In this document: positions 34,941-43,952 of the stretch, piece after piece
Layout of the letters: each line of letters begins with the position of its first letter
Position numbering within the stretch: position 1 is the first letter of the stretch
Assembly: GCA_965228545.1 (NCBI GenBank)
Contig: OZ245822.1
Span: 3,658,001-3,722,000, forward strand
DNA: 64,000 nucleotides
Reading direction: 5' to 3'
Source: HXMU1420-13 sp965228545
GTDB lineage: Bacteria > Bacteroidota > Rhodothermia > Balneolales > Balneolaceae
Made by a program: the position numbers and the translations under genes
The notes under the pieces: generated by a model
What the model was told of the DNA's origin: nothing
The model's database searches: none
What the model saw: the letters and a program-made list of their open reading frames with translations, nothing else

Positions 34941-37900
34941 ATTTCTCGCTGCTGTATTTCTTTTAACAGCTCGAAATATTTTTCGATTAACCGCTGATAA
35001 TCCGGCGCATATTTTGTGAAATCTGGATCGTTTAAACGATTTCGAATTTGCATTTCTAGCTCCTCAAGTGTGATTTCGGGTGGCGTAACACGATCCAACT
35101 CATTCGCTGATTGCCCTTCTCGCCGTTCTTCTTCATCACGTTCCTGCAGCGCATCTTCAGCTTGAAGCATCCTTGATAGTATATTTTGCTGCCGTTCAAT
35201 TAAGGTTGGATCTACAGCGCCACCTCTTAAATCATTTATAGTTTCTTCCATCTGCTCGATCATACGTTCTAGTTCGCTACCTAGTTCATCGCCACCATCC
35301 ATGCCGCTATTTTGTTGTAGTTCCTGCAATTGTTTGCGGATTTGGTTTTGTTGCCGCGACATTTGATCTAAACGCTCCATTTGATCTTCGCGAAGGCGCT
35401 CACCCTGAATGTCATTAATCATATCCTGAATCTGTTGATTCAATTGCTGCTGATTTTCACCCATTTGCTGCAATTGTTCCATCATCTGTTGAGATGACAT
35501 CCCGCCACTACCACCACCTTGATTTTGTTGATTTTGTATTTGCTCCAACAAATTTGCAACCAAAGTGGATAATTTATTAATACCTCCCAAAGCCTGTCGA
35601 GTAGTAACCGAAGCGCGGCCCTGATTTCGTTCTGCCATTTGAGTTAGAGCGGCATCAATAAGTCGCTCAACTTCGAGCTTCTCTTGGTTGATTTGATTAG
35701 AAAATTGCGGAATTTCTGTAGATAGTTGAAAGAGAGAATCGGATAAATTGGAGAATATGTTTTCTAAATTTTTCTGGTCACGTGCATAGCCGATATAAGC
35801 CTGGCTTCTATTCTCCGCCCCGGATGCATAACTCACTAAATCTTCTTGTTCCATGCTCAGATTGATGAGCGAATATAAAATATACTGTAAACCGGCTATG
35901 TTCACATTCATTTGCTGCTGATTCATCTGCTGCATCGAGTTACGGGTCATTTCCGCTAGCTGGTTGAATTGCTTTTGTATTTTATTTTGCTGTTGGTTAT
36001 TAAGACCTTGTTGCGACTCATCGTCATTTTGTTCTTTCTGGGGATCTCCTTCTTTATCGCCACCGGAACTAGATTGTGATTCTGCTTTCTCTTTTCGTTG
36101 GGCTTCTAGTCTTCGAGTAAGTTCTTTTTTTATTTCTTCGAGTTGTTCTTTGCTTAGTTCTTGAAGCTCACCTATGTTTTGCTCGTTTTTTTCTGAGGTG
36201 TTTTCAGATAGTCGATCAAGTTGCTCTTTAAGCTGTTCAATCTGTTCTAACATCGATTCATTTTGAGCTTCGGCATTGGGAGAATCTTCACTTTGCAGTT
36301 GCTCTTCTTGTCTCGCCATATCATCGTAAGACTGTGCGAGTTTCTCCAAATCAGCATTCAATTTTAATCGCTTAAACAGCTCAATAGTGCGTTCAATACG
36401 TTCTTTGTAGAGTTGCTCGTTAAACTCCACATTTTGCATAGCCTCTCGCAGTTGCTCGGGTGTCATTGCATTCATGTTCTGCTGCAATTGCTCGAGAGCT
36501 TCTTTCAAAGCAGGATCATCGATTTCTTCCATCAGTTGCTTTAACTCCTCATATGCCTCTAAGGTCTCGTCAGATAGCAAACTATTTTCGCTTAACTCTT
36601 CTTTTAGTTCATCGAACTTTTCATTTAGTTCATCAACTTTTTTTCTTATTTCTTCTTGCTGATTTTGAACTTCCTGAAGCTGTCGCGCATCTTGATAATC
36701 AACCTCGGGGTTTTCCTTCAGTTGCTCTCTAAATTGCTCATACTGTTGCTGCATTTCTTCAAAGCTCTCAGCTACATCGTCTAAATCTGATTCTACTTCA
36801 TTTTCTTTTTCATCCAATTCTTCGAAATAGTCGATTAGTGAAGGCAACGAGAGACTTAATACATCAGATCGACTTGTTTTATAACCGTTATAGGCATCGT
36901 TATCAGTAGTTTCAATCCAGAAAGTGAGTTCATCTTTAGGTTTTAGATCAAGAGTACTTACATCCCAATTATAACTTTGAAGTGTACCATTTGCAGGAGT
37001 TGATATCGGTATTGAACCAGTAGTTGGTTCATCCACATAGGCTTTTTTCAATTGATAAGTCAATCGGGTAGAGGTGATTCCAAAGTCATCACTTGTTCTG
37101 AATAATAGGGGCAGTTCGCTGGGCTCTACTTGTGTAACAGATGATTTGGGCTCCAATATTTCAGCGATTGGGAAAGCATCTTCTAAAGGGTCTACAACGA
37201 ATTCGAATGGATTTAGGTTTTCGAGATCACTTTTATCTTTTAAGTAAAAACTAAGAGTATCGTTTGTGTTTACCTTAAAGCGATGTTCGAAACGATGATC
37301 ATCTACAGTTGTAAGTGATACAGTGTCTGAGACACTTCTTAGTTGAAATTGCTGGGTGAACTTGTTAATACGACCTTGAAGTAGTATTTCACTTCCTTGA
37401 AGTGCTGATATTTGAGAAAAAGGATAATCGTACGAGCTTGAATCGAGCTTAGAGTACGCCGGCGGAAGAATTACGGCTGAGAGTTCTGTAAAACGAGGTC
37501 TCAGTTGTACATTCACAGCATACATTTCGGATACATACCCATCCATTTCAATATAGTAGGTTAGATCGGAATTCAACTCGATAGTAGTTGATTGGAAAAT
37601 CCCATTTATAGATTCCATACCTCGCTTACGATAGGTTTCCTCGATGGGAGTTTTTAAGAATAAAGCAACTTCATCGGCCTCATTACCTGCAAATTGAACA
37701 ATAACTTCAAACTTACTTCCTTGTTCTAGAGTAATGTCTCCGGGTGTTACGGTATAACGGTATGGATTCGGTTTTTCAAACGGTTGTGTTAAGCTAAAGT
37801 ATCGTTCAGTAGCTTCACTGAAATTCCAAAAACTAATAACGGCTATTACTATCGATAAGCCTGCTAACCACGCATTACGTTTAAACTGAGTGGTAACTTG

Positions 37901-38341
37901 GTGTGAAGTGATGAATGATTGGAGTGCGACGTCAAATTTGTGTTCATCAATCAGTTCAAGGTTTTTGTAAATTGCAGCCTCAACAAGTTTCGGATTAGCA
38001 TTAACCGTTCGCTCTAAATCTAATGCATACCTAAGTTCTTTAAGTGAAGACTGCTTGCTAAATTGCCGATAAAACGATAAGAAATCGATATCATTAGTTT
38101 GTTGATTCTTACGCCATAAAACTACCCCAATAAGAGAAGCCAAAACTATGACTGATCCAATTTTAATAGCGGGCGCTAAATAAAACTCTGTCTCTATCAG
38201 CACAAATAAAACCAGCCAGATAGCTGCCATCCAAACAGAAACAGCGATGGTATTTCGTGATACTCTTCCACGATATAGCCCATGCGCATATTGAAGCTTC
38301 TTTTTGAGATAGTCAGACCTTTTTACGCCAGTAGTTTTCAT
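34934..38341 (-). CDS. DUF4175-family membrane protein with long Gln/Glu-rich coiled coil
   Basis: An unusually long 1135-residue protein. Two helices near the N-terminus (about residues 30-75) and one near residue 155 anchor it in the membrane. A beta-rich region follows, carrying repeats like FEVIVQFAGNEADEVALFLK. From about residue 515 to 1100 it is extremely rich in Gln, Glu, Asn and Met and forms long coiled coils with heptads such as EQLQQMGENQQQLNQQ. This fits DUF4175, a family seen near bat genes in Bacteroidota-like genomes; its function is unknown. The domain order suggests an envelope protein with a long periplasmic or cytoplasmic rod. The opposite strand shows long open frames here only because of the biased composition. 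Confidence 0.75.
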   Translation of the reverse strand: MKTTGVKRSDYLKKKLQYAHGLYRGRVSRNTIAVSVWMAAIWLVLFVLIETEFYLAPAIKIGSVIVLASLIGVVLWRKNQQTNDIDFLSFYRQFSKQSSLKELRYALDLERTVNANPKLVEAAIYKNLELIDEHKFDVALQSFITSHQVTTQFKRNAWLAGLSIVIAVISFWNFSEATERYFSLTQPFEKPNPYRYTVTPGDITLEQGSKFEVIVQFAGNEADEVALFLKTPIEETYRKRGMESINGIFQSTTIELNSDLTYYIEMDGYVSEMYAVNVQLRPRFTELSAVILPPAYSKLDSSSYDYPFSQISALQGSEILLQGRINKFTQQFQLRSVSDTVSLTTVDDHRFEHRFKVNTNDTLSFYLKDKSDLENLNPFEFVVDPLEDAFPIAEILEPKSSVTQVEPSELPLLFRTSDDFGITSTRLTYQLKKAYVDEPTTGSIPISTPANGTLQSYNWDVSTLDLKPKDELTFWIETTDNDAYNGYKTSRSDVLSLSLPSLIDYFEELDEKENEVESDLDDVAESFEEMQQQYEQFREQLKENPEVDYQDARQLQEVQNQQEEIRKKVDELNEKFDELKEELSENSLLSDETLEAYEELKQLMEEIDDPALKEALEQLQQNMNAMTPEQLREAMQNVEFNEQLYKERIERTIELFKRLKLNADLEKLAQSYDDMARQEEQLQSEDSPNAEAQNESMLEQIEQLKEQLDRLSENTSEKNEQNIGELQELSKEQLEEIKKELTRRLEAQRKEKAESQSSSGGDKEGDPQKEQNDDESQQGLNNQQQNKIQKQFNQLAEMTRNSMQQMNQQQMNVNIAGLQYILYSLINLSMEQEDLVSYASGAENRSQAYIGYARDQKNLENIFSNLSDSLFQLSTEIPQFSNQINQEKLEVERLIDAALTQMAERNQGRASVTTRQALGGINKLSTLVANLLEQIQNQQNQGGGSGGMSSQQMMEQLQQMGENQQQLNQQIQDMINDIQGERLREDQMERLDQMSRQQNQIRKQLQELQQNSGMDGGDELGSELERMIEQMEETINDLRGGAVDPTLIERQQNILSRMLQAEDALQERDEEERREGQSANELDRVTPPEITLEELEMQIRNRLNDPDFTKYAPDYQRLIEKYFELLKEIQQREIQ

Positions 38342-38397
38342 TTAGATAATAAATCGATAAGTGTGCTTAAAACATAGTTAATTCGGGAAAATTGTAA

Positions 38398-39273
38398 TCA
38401 CACTTCATTTAAAGTGAGAGTATGTTTTACTTGAACTTTATTGTTGTCAGAATCAAGAGTAATGATTTCTTTCTGCAGATCGTGTTCTAAATAAATAAAC
38501 CAATTCTCTTTAGCTGCTCGTTCAAGTATGGTTTTTTTTTCTTTCAACGTTGTTGTTGGGTACATATCATAGCCCATAACCCATGGTAAAGGCACATGAA
38601 CGTGAGTAGGTAATAAATCGGCAGCAAAAAGAAGGTTTTGGTTACCGTTACTAATAATCGGTAATTGTTGTCCAATGGTGTGTCCGTTAGCTATGGTAGT
38701 TGTCAAACCAGATTCGTATTCGTGATTATCCGGCACTAAATGTAATCTGCCGGATGTACCAATTGGACCAATATTATCGGGTAGGAAACTTGCTTTCTCT
38801 CGAGCATTTGGATTAGAAGCTGTTTCCCAATGGCGTTTATTCACATGATAGGTAGCGTTTTTGAAAGTGTGTTCAATCTCACCTGAATCGGAATAAAATG
38901 TAGTGCCGCCACAATGGTCGAAGTGGAGATGGGTAAAAATGATATCTGTGATCTCTTCAGCTCTAAAACCATGCTTTGCGAGCGATTTAGAAAGAGATTT
39001 AGTTGAGTAGTCGATATCATATATACCCATCATCTTATCGTTGAATTTGGTGCCGGCGCCATTGTCTATCAAATACAGTTTTCCCGATTTAGTTGATTCA
39101 ACCAATAAGCATCTCATGGTCATGGTGATACGATTCTTTTCATCAGCTTCGATGCCTCTCGACCAAAGAGTTTTTGGTACTACACCGAACATTGCACCGC
39201 CATCGAGTTTAAAGTCGCCGGTTTCGATAGTGTATAAGTTAAAGGCGCCGAATTTTGATTTACTTATGTTCAT
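38398..39273 (-). CDS. MBL-fold metallo-hydrolase
   Basis: A 291-residue metallo-beta-lactamase-fold hydrolase. The metal-binding motif HxHxDH is intact in FTHLHFDHCGGTT, and further metal-site histidines are visible in NGHTIGQQLP and in YLEHDLQ near the end. The pattern is like that of lactonase-type members (AHL or quinolone lactonases), but substrates cannot be told. No signal peptide is seen. It lies between the DUF4175 gene and the respiratory operon, whose terminator separates it from the oxidase genes. Confidence 0.8.
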   Translation of the reverse strand: MNISKSKFGAFNLYTIETGDFKLDGGAMFGVVPKTLWSRGIEADEKNRITMTMRCLLVESTKSGKLYLIDNGAGTKFNDKMMGIYDIDYSTKSLSKSLAKHGFRAEEITDIIFTHLHFDHCGGTTFYSDSGEIEHTFKNATYHVNKRHWETASNPNAREKASFLPDNIGPIGTSGRLHLVPDNHEYESGLTTTIANGHTIGQQLPIISNGNQNLLFAADLLPTHVHVPLPWVMGYDMYPTTTLKEKKTILERAAKENWFIYLEHDLQKEIITLDSDNNKVQVKHTLTLNEV

Positions 39274-39348
39274 AAGTACGGGTTATTTTTGCCTCAATTT
39301 CTGCATTAATACGTCTAAAAGCCAAGATTTACGAAATCATTTACATAA

Positions 39349-39382
39349 AAAAAGCTTCGATCAATAAAGAACGAAGCTTTTT
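39349..39382 (-). terminator. Intrinsic terminator of the act-cox operon
   Basis: On the minus strand an 11-base perfect stem (arms 39372-39382 and 39349-39359; AAAAAGCTTCG/CGAAGCTTTTT) with a 12-base loop runs into seven Ts (39347-39353 as A on the plus strand). It lies 24 bases after the stop of oxidase subunit IV, exactly where the respiratory operon should end. Confidence 0.9.
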
Positions 39383-39405
39383 AAAAGGTAACTGATTTAA
39401 TTAAA

Positions 39406-39723
39406 TCAAAATGACGGAACTACTTCAATTCTATACATGGTGTCGAGTAGAGTTACTCCAACCATCAATAAAAAGAAGGCTACTGCACCAAGCAGTAAAA
39501 TAGCGTTAAAGCGGTTGTCCCATTTAAGTGCCATAAAATACGTGGCTACCAAATATGCCTTTACTAGTGCAATAGATAATGCAGTTATAATGTCGAATGG
39601 ACTTGGAAGGCCTAGCGATGCAACCGCTACAGTTAATATGGTTAAAATGGTTAAGCCAATACCAACCGACCAAAGCATTTTAACCGAAGCGATGTGATGT
39701 CCGTGATGTTCTTGTGTACTCAT
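39406..39723 (-). CDS. Cytochrome c oxidase subunit IV (caa3 type)
   Basis: A 105-residue protein with three membrane helices, the pattern of prokaryotic COX IV/CoxD-like subunits (VGIGLTILTILTVAVASLG, then IDIITALSIALVKAYLVATYFMALKW-like spacing, then LLGAVAFFLLMVGVTLLD). It packs against subunits I and III and is needed for assembly or stability. It is the last gene of the respiratory operon, 13 bases after subunit III, and is followed by a strong terminator. Confidence 0.85.
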   Translation of the reverse strand: MSTQEHHGHHIASVKMLWSVGIGLTILTILTVAVASLGLPSPFDIITALSIALVKAYLVATYFMALKWDNRFNAILLLGAVAFFLLMVGVTLLDTMYRIEVVPSF

Positions 39724-39736
39724 TTCTTAAAACCTC

Positions 39737-40402
39737 TCATTCAATTAAATATAGCAGTGGGAATAGGAAAATCCAGATCAAATCGACCAAGTGCCAGTAA
39801 AGGCCGGTGATTTCAACAGGCGTATAGTACTCTGCACTGAAATGACCTTTTCCTGCACGGATGTAAAGCCAGATCATCAACCCGATACCAACTAGTACGT
39901 GTAGCCCGTGTATTCCGGTCATCATATAATAGATGCTAAAGAAAATATTAGCCTTTGGATGATCCAGAATTGCAGCGATTTCAGGAGTAGGATTCCAGTA
40001 CGAACCTGGAGCTATTCCAAGATGCAATTTGTGTTCATACTCGAAGTATTTAATCACTAAGAAAACACAAGCAAGTAGAATAGTAATCATCAAATTGATG
40101 CGTAATCCTTTGATCTCGTTTCTTTGAGCAGATCGGATTGCCATGGCTACCGTTAACGAACTACCGATAAGTACTACGGTATTTACGCCACCCCATAGGG
40201 CGTTTAGCTCTAAGGCTGCTTGTGTGAATAATTCGGGATACCATGCCCTAAATACGATATAGGCACAGAATAACCCTCCGAAAAAGAGTATTTCGTTCAC
40301 CAAAAATACCCACATTCCGAGCTTTGCAGAGTCGAACTGTTGATCCGAATCTACAAAATGGTGCTGAACATGAGCAGGGTGATTTGCTGAATGATTAGCC
40401 AT
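39737..40402 (-). CDS. Cytochrome c oxidase subunit III
   Basis: A 221-residue subunit III with about five membrane helices (for example KLGMWVFLVNEILFFGGLF and GIHGLHVLVGIGLMIW), the short form found in caa3 oxidases. The His-rich N-terminus (NHSANHPAHVQHH) is polar and probably cytoplasmic. Conserved family motifs are GLHVLVG and YWHLVDLIW. It supports proton uptake and stability of the oxidase core. It is 24 bases from subunit I and 13 from subunit IV. Confidence 0.9.
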   Translation of the reverse strand: MANHSANHPAHVQHHFVDSDQQFDSAKLGMWVFLVNEILFFGGLFCAYIVFRAWYPELFTQAALELNALWGGVNTVVLIGSSLTVAMAIRSAQRNEIKGLRINLMITILLACVFLVIKYFEYEHKLHLGIAPGSYWNPTPEIAAILDHPKANIFFSIYYMMTGIHGLHVLVGIGLMIWLYIRAGKGHFSAEYYTPVEITGLYWHLVDLIWIFLFPLLYLIE

Positions 40403-40426
40403 TTATTAGTTGAGTTTTAGATTGAT

Positions 40427-42166
40427 TTAAGCTTTTTCTTGGGTCTTTTCTACGTTGGCAGAATCTTGTTCTTCGCCATGACCGTTATGCGATACTGCTA
40501 GACCTAACTGGAATTCTTCCATAGGTTTGTGGTAGTCATACGGTCCGTTTATTACAACCGGGGTATGATCGAAGTTGTGGAAATCTGGAGGGGAAGTTGC
40601 TTGCCATTCAAGTCCACGGCTGTTCCATGGGTTTGAGGGAGCTTTTTCGCCACCGAATAATGATTTAACCAAGTAATAGAGAATTATCAGGAATGCAACA
40701 CCTAGAATGTACGATCCAATTGTAGAAGTTTGGTGGAAAGGTGTAAACTGATCGATATAATTGTAATAACGTCGTGGCATACCTTGGGATCCCATCACAA
40801 ACTGCGGTAAGAAGGTCATGTTAAAACCAATAAAGATTAACACCGCTGATATTTTAGCAAGTGTCTCGTTATACATCTTACCGGTCATTTTAGGCCACCA
40901 GTAGTGTAAACCGGCTAGTAATGCAATTAATGTACCGCCCATCATAACATAATGGAAGTGAGCAACAACGTAGTAAGTATCATGTAAGTGAATATCTACC
41001 GAAAGTGCGCCTAACATAATGCCAGTAAAACCTCCAATCGAAAATAAGAACAAGAAAATGAATACATAAAGCATCGGAGTTTTCATGTCGATGGAGCCTT
41101 TGTAAAGCGTCGCAATCCAGTTAAAGATTTTGATACCTGTTGGGATACCTACTAAAAAGGTAAGGAATGAGAAAACAGTTGTTGCTACTGCACTCTGGCC
41201 TGATGTAAACATGTGGTGCCCCCAAACAAGGAATCCAATAAAAGCAATGGCAAGAGAGGATAAAGCAATGGCCCAGTAACCAAATACAGTTTTTTTAGAG
41301 AATGTGGAGATTACTTCCGAAATAATACCAAAACCTGGTACAATCATAATATATACTGCAGGGTGAGAATAGAACCAGAAGAAATGCTGGAAGAGAACTG
41401 GATCACCACCAAGAGCCGGATCAAAGATCCCGATATCCATAATATTCTCGAATGCTAGCAGTAAAATAGTAATTGCTAATACAGGGGTTGCTAATACCTG
41501 AATAATAGATGTGGCATACAATGCCCAAATATTTAGAGGAAGTCGATCCCAGTTGATGCCTGGAGCGCGTAGTTTATGAATGGTTGTGATAAAATTCGTA
41601 CCGGTAAGGATAGAAGAGAAACCAAGGATGAATACACCAAGAGTTACCCAAATCACACCAGCGCCATTTCCATCGGAGCTGTAGGGAGTGTAGAACGTCC
41701 AGCCGGTATCAAAACCGCCAGAAGCAAGAGCTGCAAAAGTAAAAATTGCTCCAATAACGTATATATATAAACTTGCTAGATTTAAACGAGGGAAAGCAAC
41801 GTCTTTTGCGCCTAGTTGCATCGGTAGGATGAAGTTACCTAAGGCTGCAGGTATACTTGGCACCAATACAAAGAAAACCATCATTGCACCATGTAAGGTA
41901 AATAATTGGTTATAAGTGTCTGCCTCGATGAATGTTTTAGCAGGGGTCCAAAGTTCGGTACGTAAGGCAATTGCTAAAAATCCTGCAAGTGCAAAGAAGA
42001 ATGCAACTGCTACTAGATACATAACACCAATCTTCTTGTGATCAACGGTAGTCATCCAAGCCCAAACACCTTTTTCGTCGGTGAGATACGTATTAGTTGG
42101 GTTTTCTGATGGCTTGAACCGCTTAACCTGAAGAGTGGTCATTTTTTTCGCTTCTGTGATCGCCAT
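40427..42166 (-). CDS. Cytochrome c oxidase subunit I, A2 type (caa3)
   Basis: A 579-residue heme-copper oxidase core with about twelve helices. Heme and copper ligands are visible: the histidine in FTLHGAMM for the low-spin heme, FYSHPAVYIMIVPGFG with the CuB histidine and its cross-linked tyrosine, GHHMFTSG for the two further CuB histidines, and HDTYYVVAHFHYVM for heme ligands. The YSHPAV form, in place of the GHPEV of A1 enzymes, marks the A2 type known from Rhodothermus and Thermus, which lacks the D-channel glutamate. It reduces oxygen to water and pumps protons. It lies one base after subunit II in the operon. Confidence 0.95.
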   Translation of the reverse strand: MAITEAKKMTTLQVKRFKPSENPTNTYLTDEKGVWAWMTTVDHKKIGVMYLVAVAFFFALAGFLAIALRTELWTPAKTFIEADTYNQLFTLHGAMMVFFVLVPSIPAALGNFILPMQLGAKDVAFPRLNLASLYIYVIGAIFTFAALASGGFDTGWTFYTPYSSDGNGAGVIWVTLGVFILGFSSILTGTNFITTIHKLRAPGINWDRLPLNIWALYATSIIQVLATPVLAITILLLAFENIMDIGIFDPALGGDPVLFQHFFWFYSHPAVYIMIVPGFGIISEVISTFSKKTVFGYWAIALSSLAIAFIGFLVWGHHMFTSGQSAVATTVFSFLTFLVGIPTGIKIFNWIATLYKGSIDMKTPMLYVFIFLFLFSIGGFTGIMLGALSVDIHLHDTYYVVAHFHYVMMGGTLIALLAGLHYWWPKMTGKMYNETLAKISAVLIFIGFNMTFLPQFVMGSQGMPRRYYNYIDQFTPFHQTSTIGSYILGVAFLIILYYLVKSLFGGEKAPSNPWNSRGLEWQATSPPDFHNFDHTPVVINGPYDYHKPMEEFQLGLAVSHNGHGEEQDSANVEKTQEKA

Positions 42167-42167
42167 A

Positions 42168-43109
42168 TCAATTAATGGTTTTTAGGTATTCGATAATGTT
42201 AGTGATTTCGTCGTCGCTTAGTCTTCCTTCGTAAGGCGACATTACGTTCTGATATCCGGCTACAACTTTATTTCCTGGATATAGAATCGACTCTCTGATG
42301 TAATTTTCGTCAACAATTACTGTACTGCCGTCGGTTAGTTGCTGCTCACGTTGCCAGATTCCTTTAAATGAAGGACCGATCATTTCAGATCCATCTACAC
42401 TATGGCAAGTTTGGCAACCTTGTAATGTCACAAGTTGCTCACCCTGTTCAACTGGCGAGCCTTGAATTCCGCCCCCGTTCAGTTCAAGCCATTGCTCAAA
42501 CTCATCAGGTTCGTGTACAATTACTTTGGCCAACATATCAGAATGGCTTGTACCACAATATTCGGTACAGAAAATAATTGATTCACCCGTTTCTTCTGCC
42601 TGGAACCAAACATAAGTGTATCGGCCTGGTACAACATCATGCTTTACACGGTAATCTGGTATAAAGAACGAGTGTAGTACGTCGCGAGATTGCATCACCA
42701 CTTTGATAGGGCGCCCTTTGGGTACATGCAATTCATTAAGTGTTTGTGCTCCATTCTCGTAGTTGAAATTCCAGTTCCACTTGTAACCGGTGGCTTGGAT
42801 TTCATACGCGTCGTTCGGTACAGCTCTTAGGTTCAACCATCCAGAGTATCCCCAACCGAAAACTACCATTACAATAAGTAAGGGTATAACCGACCAGGTT
42901 ATCTCGAGCGTGTTATTGTGCGTAATCACCGGAGTCTTATCGTCTTCGGATTTTCGCTTATATTTAAATGCGAAGTAAATTAAGGCAAAGGTTATGCCCA
43001 CTAAAAAGATTAAACTCACTTCGTTGATGAAATGAAATAGCCCGTCGGTACTGTCTGCCGTAAGCGGAGACTTATTGTCCGGGAGCATGAAATCGAATAG
43101 TCTACCCAT
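42168..43109 (-). CDS. Cytochrome c oxidase subunit II with fused cytochrome c domain
   Basis: A 313-residue subunit II. Two membrane helices lie in the first ~100 residues. The CuA domain shows HSFFIPDYRVKHD and the copper motif FCTEYCGTSHSDM. A C-terminal cytochrome c domain carries the heme motif CQTCH, with the probable axial methionine in VMSPYEG. Such a fusion defines caa3 oxidases, where the c domain takes electrons directly from the upstream donor. It overlaps the SCO gene by one base. The c domain is closely similar to the second heme domain of ActE in the same operon. Confidence 0.95.
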   Translation of the reverse strand: MGRLFDFMLPDNKSPLTADSTDGLFHFINEVSLIFLVGITFALIYFAFKYKRKSEDDKTPVITHNNTLEITWSVIPLLIVMVVFGWGYSGWLNLRAVPNDAYEIQATGYKWNWNFNYENGAQTLNELHVPKGRPIKVVMQSRDVLHSFFIPDYRVKHDVVPGRYTYVWFQAEETGESIIFCTEYCGTSHSDMLAKVIVHEPDEFEQWLELNGGGIQGSPVEQGEQLVTLQGCQTCHSVDGSEMIGPSFKGIWQREQQLTDGSTVIVDENYIRESILYPGNKVVAGYQNVMSPYEGRLSDDEITNIIEYLKTIN

Positions 43110-43936
43110 TATTGGAAATCGATATTAGATGTTTGTTTTTTCCTTCTTTCACGTAGCCATAAAAGGCCAATGAAGATACCAAGAAATAAGAGTGTAGCCA
43201 AACCGCCAAGCTTCATAAAATTAATTGCAATTGGTACGTAGCTATTTGAGTTCGGATCGTATTGATAACAGTACATAAGTACTTTTGTGAGTGTGTTTCC
43301 AATCTTTCCGTCTGCTGCTTCATATAGTGCGCTCCGTACGCTAAACTCATCATACTGGATGCCATAAAGATAGCGGGTTATTACGCCATTTGGGCTTAAA
43401 AGCATGATTGCTGCGGTATGAGCGAACTCTCCGGTGTCTTCAATTTCGTTTATTTCGAAGCCAACTGCGTTTACTAATTGCTGAATATTTTTTTTATTTC
43501 CGGTTAAAAAATACCAGCCATTTTGTGCGTCAGGCTTGTTCAATTGATCAATGTATCGGCTCTTATATTCTGAGGCTAAAGTGTGATTTTCGGAAGGGTC
43601 GATACTAAAAGAAATAATAGTGTACTCGTTACCCGGAGCCCATGCTAGTTCGTTAGCTACATCAAGCACTCCATCAATTACAAGGCCACATAGCATGGGA
43701 CAATCGTAATAAAGCGGATTAAGTAACACGGGTTTGTCGCCTTCAAATAAATCGGCAATGTAAACACTATCGCCATTGCTGGTGGCAAAACGAGTATTAA
43801 GTGGGATGGTATCCCCCAGTTTTTCATCTATTCCAACGCTTTGCAGTGCTTCGGGTTGTTCACGATTAAGCTGTGCGCTTAGGTGACTAAAAGAAGAAAG
43901 CACTGCTAAGAAAATTAACAGTGCAATTCGTTTCAT
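43109..43936 (-). CDS. SCO1/SenC-family copper chaperone for CuA assembly
   Basis: A 275-residue thioredoxin-fold protein with an N-terminal signal peptide (LLIFLAVLSSFSHLSAQ), the copper-binding CxxxC in DCPMLCGLV, a conserved histidine in GEFAHTAAI, and a C-terminal membrane helix (LATLLFLGIFIGLLWL) followed by a positive tail. SCO proteins deliver copper to, or reduce, the CuA site of oxidase subunit II, whose gene follows immediately. The extra C-terminal anchor is common in this branch. It is 16 bases after the small HTH-membrane gene. Confidence 0.9.
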   Translation of the reverse strand: MKRIALLIFLAVLSSFSHLSAQLNREQPEALQSVGIDEKLGDTIPLNTRFATSNGDSVYIADLFEGDKPVLLNPLYYDCPMLCGLVIDGVLDVANELAWAPGNEYTIISFSIDPSENHTLASEYKSRYIDQLNKPDAQNGWYFLTGNKKNIQQLVNAVGFEINEIEDTGEFAHTAAIMLLSPNGVITRYLYGIQYDEFSVRSALYEAADGKIGNTLTKVLMYCYQYDPNSNSYVPIAINFMKLGGLATLLFLGIFIGLLWLRERRKKQTSNIDFQ

Positions 43937-43952
43937 AAATAGAGTTAAATAA

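Noticed and set aside
35964..36732. Several long open frames on the plus strand opposite the DUF4175 gene
   Set aside because: They mirror the Gln/Glu-rich coiled-coil codons of the minus-strand gene and encode low-complexity Ser/Phe/Leu-rich or His-rich strings with no family pattern.
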